Assembly: GCF_012034205.1 (NCBI RefSeq)
Contig: NZ_JAATEM010000012.1
Location: forward strand, 62,001-126,000
DNA: 64,000 bases
Origin: Streptomyces composti
GTDB lineage: Bacteria; Actinomycetota; Actinomycetes; Streptomycetales; Streptomycetaceae
Direction of reading: 5' to 3'
Shown in pieces: positions 61,404 through 64,000 of this stretch. Positions within the stretch are counted from its first letter, which is position 1. Each line of letters starts with the position of its first letter. The notes under the pieces are model-generated. The model was not told the DNA's origin. It searched no databases and saw only the letters and a list, made by a program, of their open reading frames with translations. A program made the translations under genes and the position numbers.

Positions 61404-62627
61404 TCACGGTGCGCTGCGCTGGCCCGGGACGCTGCCCGCGGCCGTCAGGCCCAGCGCGGCGCCGGCCGAGCGCCGGGACTGGTGCGGCACCTGGCTCTCC
61501 GGGTGCAGCGGTGCCTGCGGCCGGGCCGGAGGCTGCTGCTGTTCCGGAGCGGCAGGACCGCCCTGCTTGTTCTGTGCGCCGCCGTCGCCGTCCTGGTTCC
61601 GCTCGCCCTGCGGGCGGCGCGCCCGGTAGGCGGCCCGGTAGGCGGCCGGGGAGGAGCCCAGCTGCCGCCGGAAGTGTCCGCGCAGCGCCACCGGTGAGCG
61701 GAAGCCGCAGCGTCCCGCGACCTCGTCGACCGAGTAGTCCGACGTCTCGAGCAGCCGCTGCGCCTGCAGCACCCGCTGGGTGATCAGCCACTGCAGCGGG
61801 GCGCTGCCGGTCAGCGAGCGGAAGCGGCGGTCGAACGTACGGCGGCTCATGTACGCACGGGCCGCCAGCGTCTCCACGTCGAACTGCTCGTGGAGGTGCT
61901 CCAGCGCCCAGGCGACGACCTCGGCGAGCGGGTCGGCGCCGATCTCCTCCGGTAAAGAGCGGTCCAGGTAGCGTTCCTGGCCTCCGCTCCGGCGCGGCGG
62001 CACCACCAGGCGGCGGGCGAGCGCTCCGGCCGCCTCGTTGCCGTGGTCGGTGCGCACGATGTGCAGGCACAGATCGATCCCGGCAGCCGTGCCCGCGGAG
62101 GTGAGCACGTCGCCGTCGTCCACGAAGAGTTCGCGGGGATCGACGTGCACCGACGGGTAGCGTTTCGCCAGCGTCGGTGCGTACATCCAGTGGGTCGTCG
62201 CCGGACGGCCGTCCAGCAGTCCCGCCGCCGCGAGGACGAAGGCGCCGGTGCACAGCCCGACGATGCGGGCGCCCTCCTCGTGGGCGCGGCGCAGCGCCTC
62301 CAGCGCCTCCTCCGGTGGCGGTGAGGTGATCGAGCGCCAGGCCGGTACGACGACCGTGCCCGCACGGGAGATCGCCTCCAGGCCGTGTGGCGCGGTGAGT
62401 TCCAGGCCCCCTGTGGTCCGCAGCGGGCCGTCCTCGCCTCCGCACACCAGCAGTCGGTAGCGCGGCACGCCGGCGTCCTGGCGGTCAACCCCGAACACCG
62501 ACAAAGGTATGGAACTCTCGAAAATGGGGCCGCCGCTGAACAGCAGCACCGCGACGATCTCCTTGCGGCGGCGCCCGGCGAGTTTCCGGGCCGCGTTCTC
62601 CGGCGCGGCAGTGGAGTCGTGGCTCAT
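61404..62627 (-). CDS. adpA: Developmental master regulator AdpA
   Basis: This 407-residue AraC/XylS regulator has a DJ-1/PfpI-like N-terminal dimer domain (VAVLLFSGGPIFESSIPLSVFG, IVGLCTGAFVLAAAG), then an AraC DNA-binding domain (VETLAARAYMSRRTFDRRFRSLTG...VAGRCGFRSPVALRGHFRR) and a Gln/Pro-rich tail. It controls aerial growth and secondary metabolism. One TTA codon, codon 225, lies between the domains, making translation depend on the bldA tRNA. The ATG at 62627 has GAGGGGGG upstream. Confidence 0.97.
   Translation of the reverse strand: MSHDSTAAPENAARKLAGRRRKEIVAVLLFSGGPIFESSIPLSVFGVDRQDAGVPRYRLLVCGGEDGPLRTTGGLELTAPHGLEAISRAGTVVVPAWRSITSPPPEEALEALRRAHEEGARIVGLCTGAFVLAAAGLLDGRPATTHWMYAPTLAKRYPSVHVDPRELFVDDGDVLTSAGTAAGIDLCLHIVRTDHGNEAAGALARRLVVPPRRSGGQERYLDRSLPEEIGADPLAEVVAWALEHLHEQFDVETLAARAYMSRRTFDRRFRSLTGSAPLQWLITQRVLQAQRLLETSDYSVDEVAGRCGFRSPVALRGHFRRQLGSSPAAYRAAYRARRPQGERNQDGDGGAQNKQGGPAAPEQQQPPARPQAPLHPESQVPHQSRRSAGAALGLTAAGSVPGQRSAP
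61953..61955 (-). promoter_or_regulatory. TTA codon in adpA (bldA control)
   Basis: The codon for Leu225 (in RSLPEE) is TTA, rare in Streptomyces and read by the bldA tRNA. Its position between the two domains is as in known adpA genes. Confidence 0.95.
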
Positions 62628-63003
62628 GCTGCTAAGCCCCCCTCGGTGGTCGCGGCTCCTCGGTCGTGTCGCTCCTGCACGTTTCCCCTCGGTTTTGCAC
62701 GAGTCCCCCGCCGTTACAGTCAAGATCGAATCTACTGTGTCCGGTCGTGCCCGGGTGGCTGGTTCGGCACCCGGCGCATTGTCGACTTGGCAACTTGGCG
62801 TGAAGCATTCGATCACGAAGCGTTGCACTAGGGGAGGGCGCAGGGAAGTGCGCCTCGTCGCAGTGGCCAAACCCCGTAGGGTGCGCAGACCCCGTGCGAC
62901 CCTTTCCGTGCAGGTCGGATGCGGGTTACCGGGCGGCCTGGGGCGGTGATGCACAGGAACCGGAAGTTGGCTGAAAACATGCGTCCGAGGGCATGGAAAC
63001 CGG
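62628..63003. other. Gene-free stretch upstream of adpA
   Basis: These 376 bases hold the long adpA leader and promoter region. TTGGCAACTTGGCG near 62787-62800 contains two TGGC cores. The stretch near 62720-62820 is markedly less GC-rich than its flanks, as expected of a promoter. No small gene is supported. Confidence 0.6.
62796..62805 (+). promoter_or_regulatory. Possible AdpA-binding site in the adpA promoter
   Basis: TGGCGTGAAG matches 9 of 10 positions of the AdpA consensus TGGCSNGWWY. AdpA represses its own gene in S. griseus, so a site here is sensible, but one 10-mer is weak proof. Confidence 0.35.
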
Positions 63004-63375
63004 TCAGCCGACCGGTGTATCTCCGCCGCGCCGCCCGCTCCGGTGGGTGCCGCCCCGGCTACGGAGGGCGGTCACCGGCGCGCGGCGGCGCCGGCCGCGC
63101 TGCGGTGCACCGGTCCGGGGCGACCTCTGCGGCGGGGGCGATCCGGCGGACGCGCCGCCCGTGAACGGCCGGGCGGCGGCCTGGGCGGACCGGCGGATCA
63201 GGACGTGACAGGCGCCGGTGACGGCGGCCAGACCCAGGGCCACGCCGGTGGCGCCGGCCAGGGAGGAGCCGCACCACAGCAGGACGACGGGGACGAGCAG
63301 ACAGCTGAAGGCCGCCCAGCGGACCACGTCGGTGATCGCGCGGTCCGCCTCCGGGGCGGGACCGGTTCCGGGCAT
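63004..63375 (-). CDS. Small membrane protein, two helices
   Basis: This 123-residue protein has two hydrophobic segments (AAFSCLLVPVVLLWCG and GVALGLAAVTGACHVLI) and a basic, disordered C-terminal half rich in Arg, Gly and Pro. AGGGAG precedes the ATG at 63375. No family is recognised. It is divergent from the universal stress gene and transcribed toward adpA. Confidence 0.6.
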   Translation of the reverse strand: MPGTGPAPEADRAITDVVRWAAFSCLLVPVVLLWCGSSLAGATGVALGLAAVTGACHVLIRRSAQAAARPFTGGASAGSPPPQRSPRTGAPQRGRRRRAPVTALRSRGGTHRSGRRGGDTPVG

Positions 63376-63725
63376 GGCGTGCTCCCTGTGGCGTGGCTCA
63401 CGGTGTTCAACGCGCGGTGCCGCTCTCGGTCACTGCGCGATCCCCGCGTTTCCCGCCGCGGCAACCGGGAAAGCAGCCGGACGGGCCCGGAGAGCAGAGG
63501 AAATGTTGAATCCTGTGCAAACCGCCTGTACAACGCAGCAACCATTGCGTTACGGGCACCGGCTCGTGCATGCTCCGGGAAACCCGCTGCCAGTGTGTAC
63601 GGGATCTGGGCTCAGGAGGCGTGCCGCCGTACCCTTGGGGGTATGGGGTTGGGAAGACCATTCCCGGACACAGCTCCGCCGCACACTGTCGTCCCCCATA
63701 AAAGGATCACAACGCCGAGACAGCC
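63376..63725. other. Gene-free stretch before the universal stress gene
   Basis: These 350 bases lie between two divergent genes. The centre (63500-63560) is AT-richer and probably holds promoters for both; no operator could be read with confidence. Confidence 0.5.
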
Positions 63726-64000
63726 ATGGCCGGTCACGAATTCTTCGAACCAGCGGACCGCAAGCGGCCGGTCGCCGACCCGACGGCGGCCGATCCTCTG
63801 GCGGCGGAACAGTCACGCCACTCCTGTGATCCCGCCTTCCGGCACGGAGTGGTCGTCGGCTTCGACGGCTCCACCTCCAGTGAGCGGGCCCTCGCCTATG
63901 CGATCGGCATGGCGCGGCGCTCCGGTTCCGGACTGATCATCGTCCATGTCGCCAACCGGCTGCCGACCACGGTGTGGGCCGGCTGTGAGCCGCCGGTCTT
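63726..64000 (+). CDS. Universal stress protein, C-terminus cut by window edge
   Basis: The first 91 residues are visible. After about 40 polar residues the UspA fold begins: HGVVVGFDGSTSSERALAYA (first strand and ATP-binding-type loop) and SGLIIVHVANRL (second strand). Usp proteins bind ATP or AMP and help cells through starvation or redox stress. The ATG at 63726 is the first in frame; the ribosome site is weak. It is probably a tandem or single Usp, but the rest lies outside. Confidence 0.82.
   Translation, partial: MAGHEFFEPADRKRPVADPTAADPLAAEQSRHSCDPAFRHGVVVGFDGSTSSERALAYAIGMARRSGSGLIIVHVANRLPTTVWAGCEPPV

Overview
The window is chromosomal DNA of a Streptomyces. The sequence is very GC-rich and uses GTG and TTG starts often. 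It carries adpA with an in-frame TTA codon, the PAS-GGDEF-EAL protein CdgA, the CebR/CebEFG/BglC cello-oligosaccharide system and the CslA/GlxA/CslZ tip-glycan genes. From memory, and not checked by any search, the order matches the stretch of the S. coelicolor chromosome from about SCO2792 (adpA, right end) to SCO2838 (cslZ) and a little beyond (left end).

Left part, 1-11.6 kb: a cut-off GHKL ATPase, a TPR/SEC-C protein, a fumarylacetoacetate-hydrolase family enzyme, a secreted trypsin-like protease, and an oxidoreductase/UPF0303 pair divergent from a ROK regulator across a 25-bp palindrome. Next comes a surface-protein group: an LARTG-anchored protein, a tiny membrane protein and a class F sortase-like protein that seems to lack its catalytic histidine.

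11.8-21.2 kb: the glycan locus. cslZ (GH6) converges on the cslA-glxA operon. Two identical tRNA-Lys genes then bracket a peptidoglycan-binding NlpC/P60-like protein, an SPFH protein and an AA10 LPMO with a DasR-type box.

21.2-32.5 kb: IclR and LuxR regulators, a complete ehuBCDA-like uptake operon, two small secreted basic proteins in lower-GC DNA, and a catabolic set (DUF3830 protein, amidase, 2-hydroxyacid dehydrogenase, two Asp/Glu-racemase-fold proteins). Together these look like uptake and breakdown of ectoine or a similar compound. An ArsR/VOC pair follows.

32.5-45.8 kb: small conserved proteins, a third tRNA-Lys overlapped by the end of a reading frame, an M6-type protease, cdgA, a flavin monooxygenase-like enzyme, a frameshifted YqeB-like gene, and a three-gene operon coding for an Fe-S PD-(D/E)XK nuclease, an unknown protein and an SF1 helicase. 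A PAP2 membrane phosphatase precedes that operon.

46-54 kb: an NsdA-like regulator, a spermidine-synthase-like protein, an in-register 8-bp tandem repeat, and a response regulator/histidine kinase pair next to a GH18 chitinase.

54-64 kb: bglC-cebGFE and divergent cebR with two CebR boxes, tRNA-His, orn, adpA, a small membrane protein and the start of a universal stress protein.

The strongest candidates for something undescribed are the nuclease/unknown/helicase operon (40.7-44.9 kb), the degenerate sortase beside an LARTG protein, and the ehu-linked catabolic cluster.
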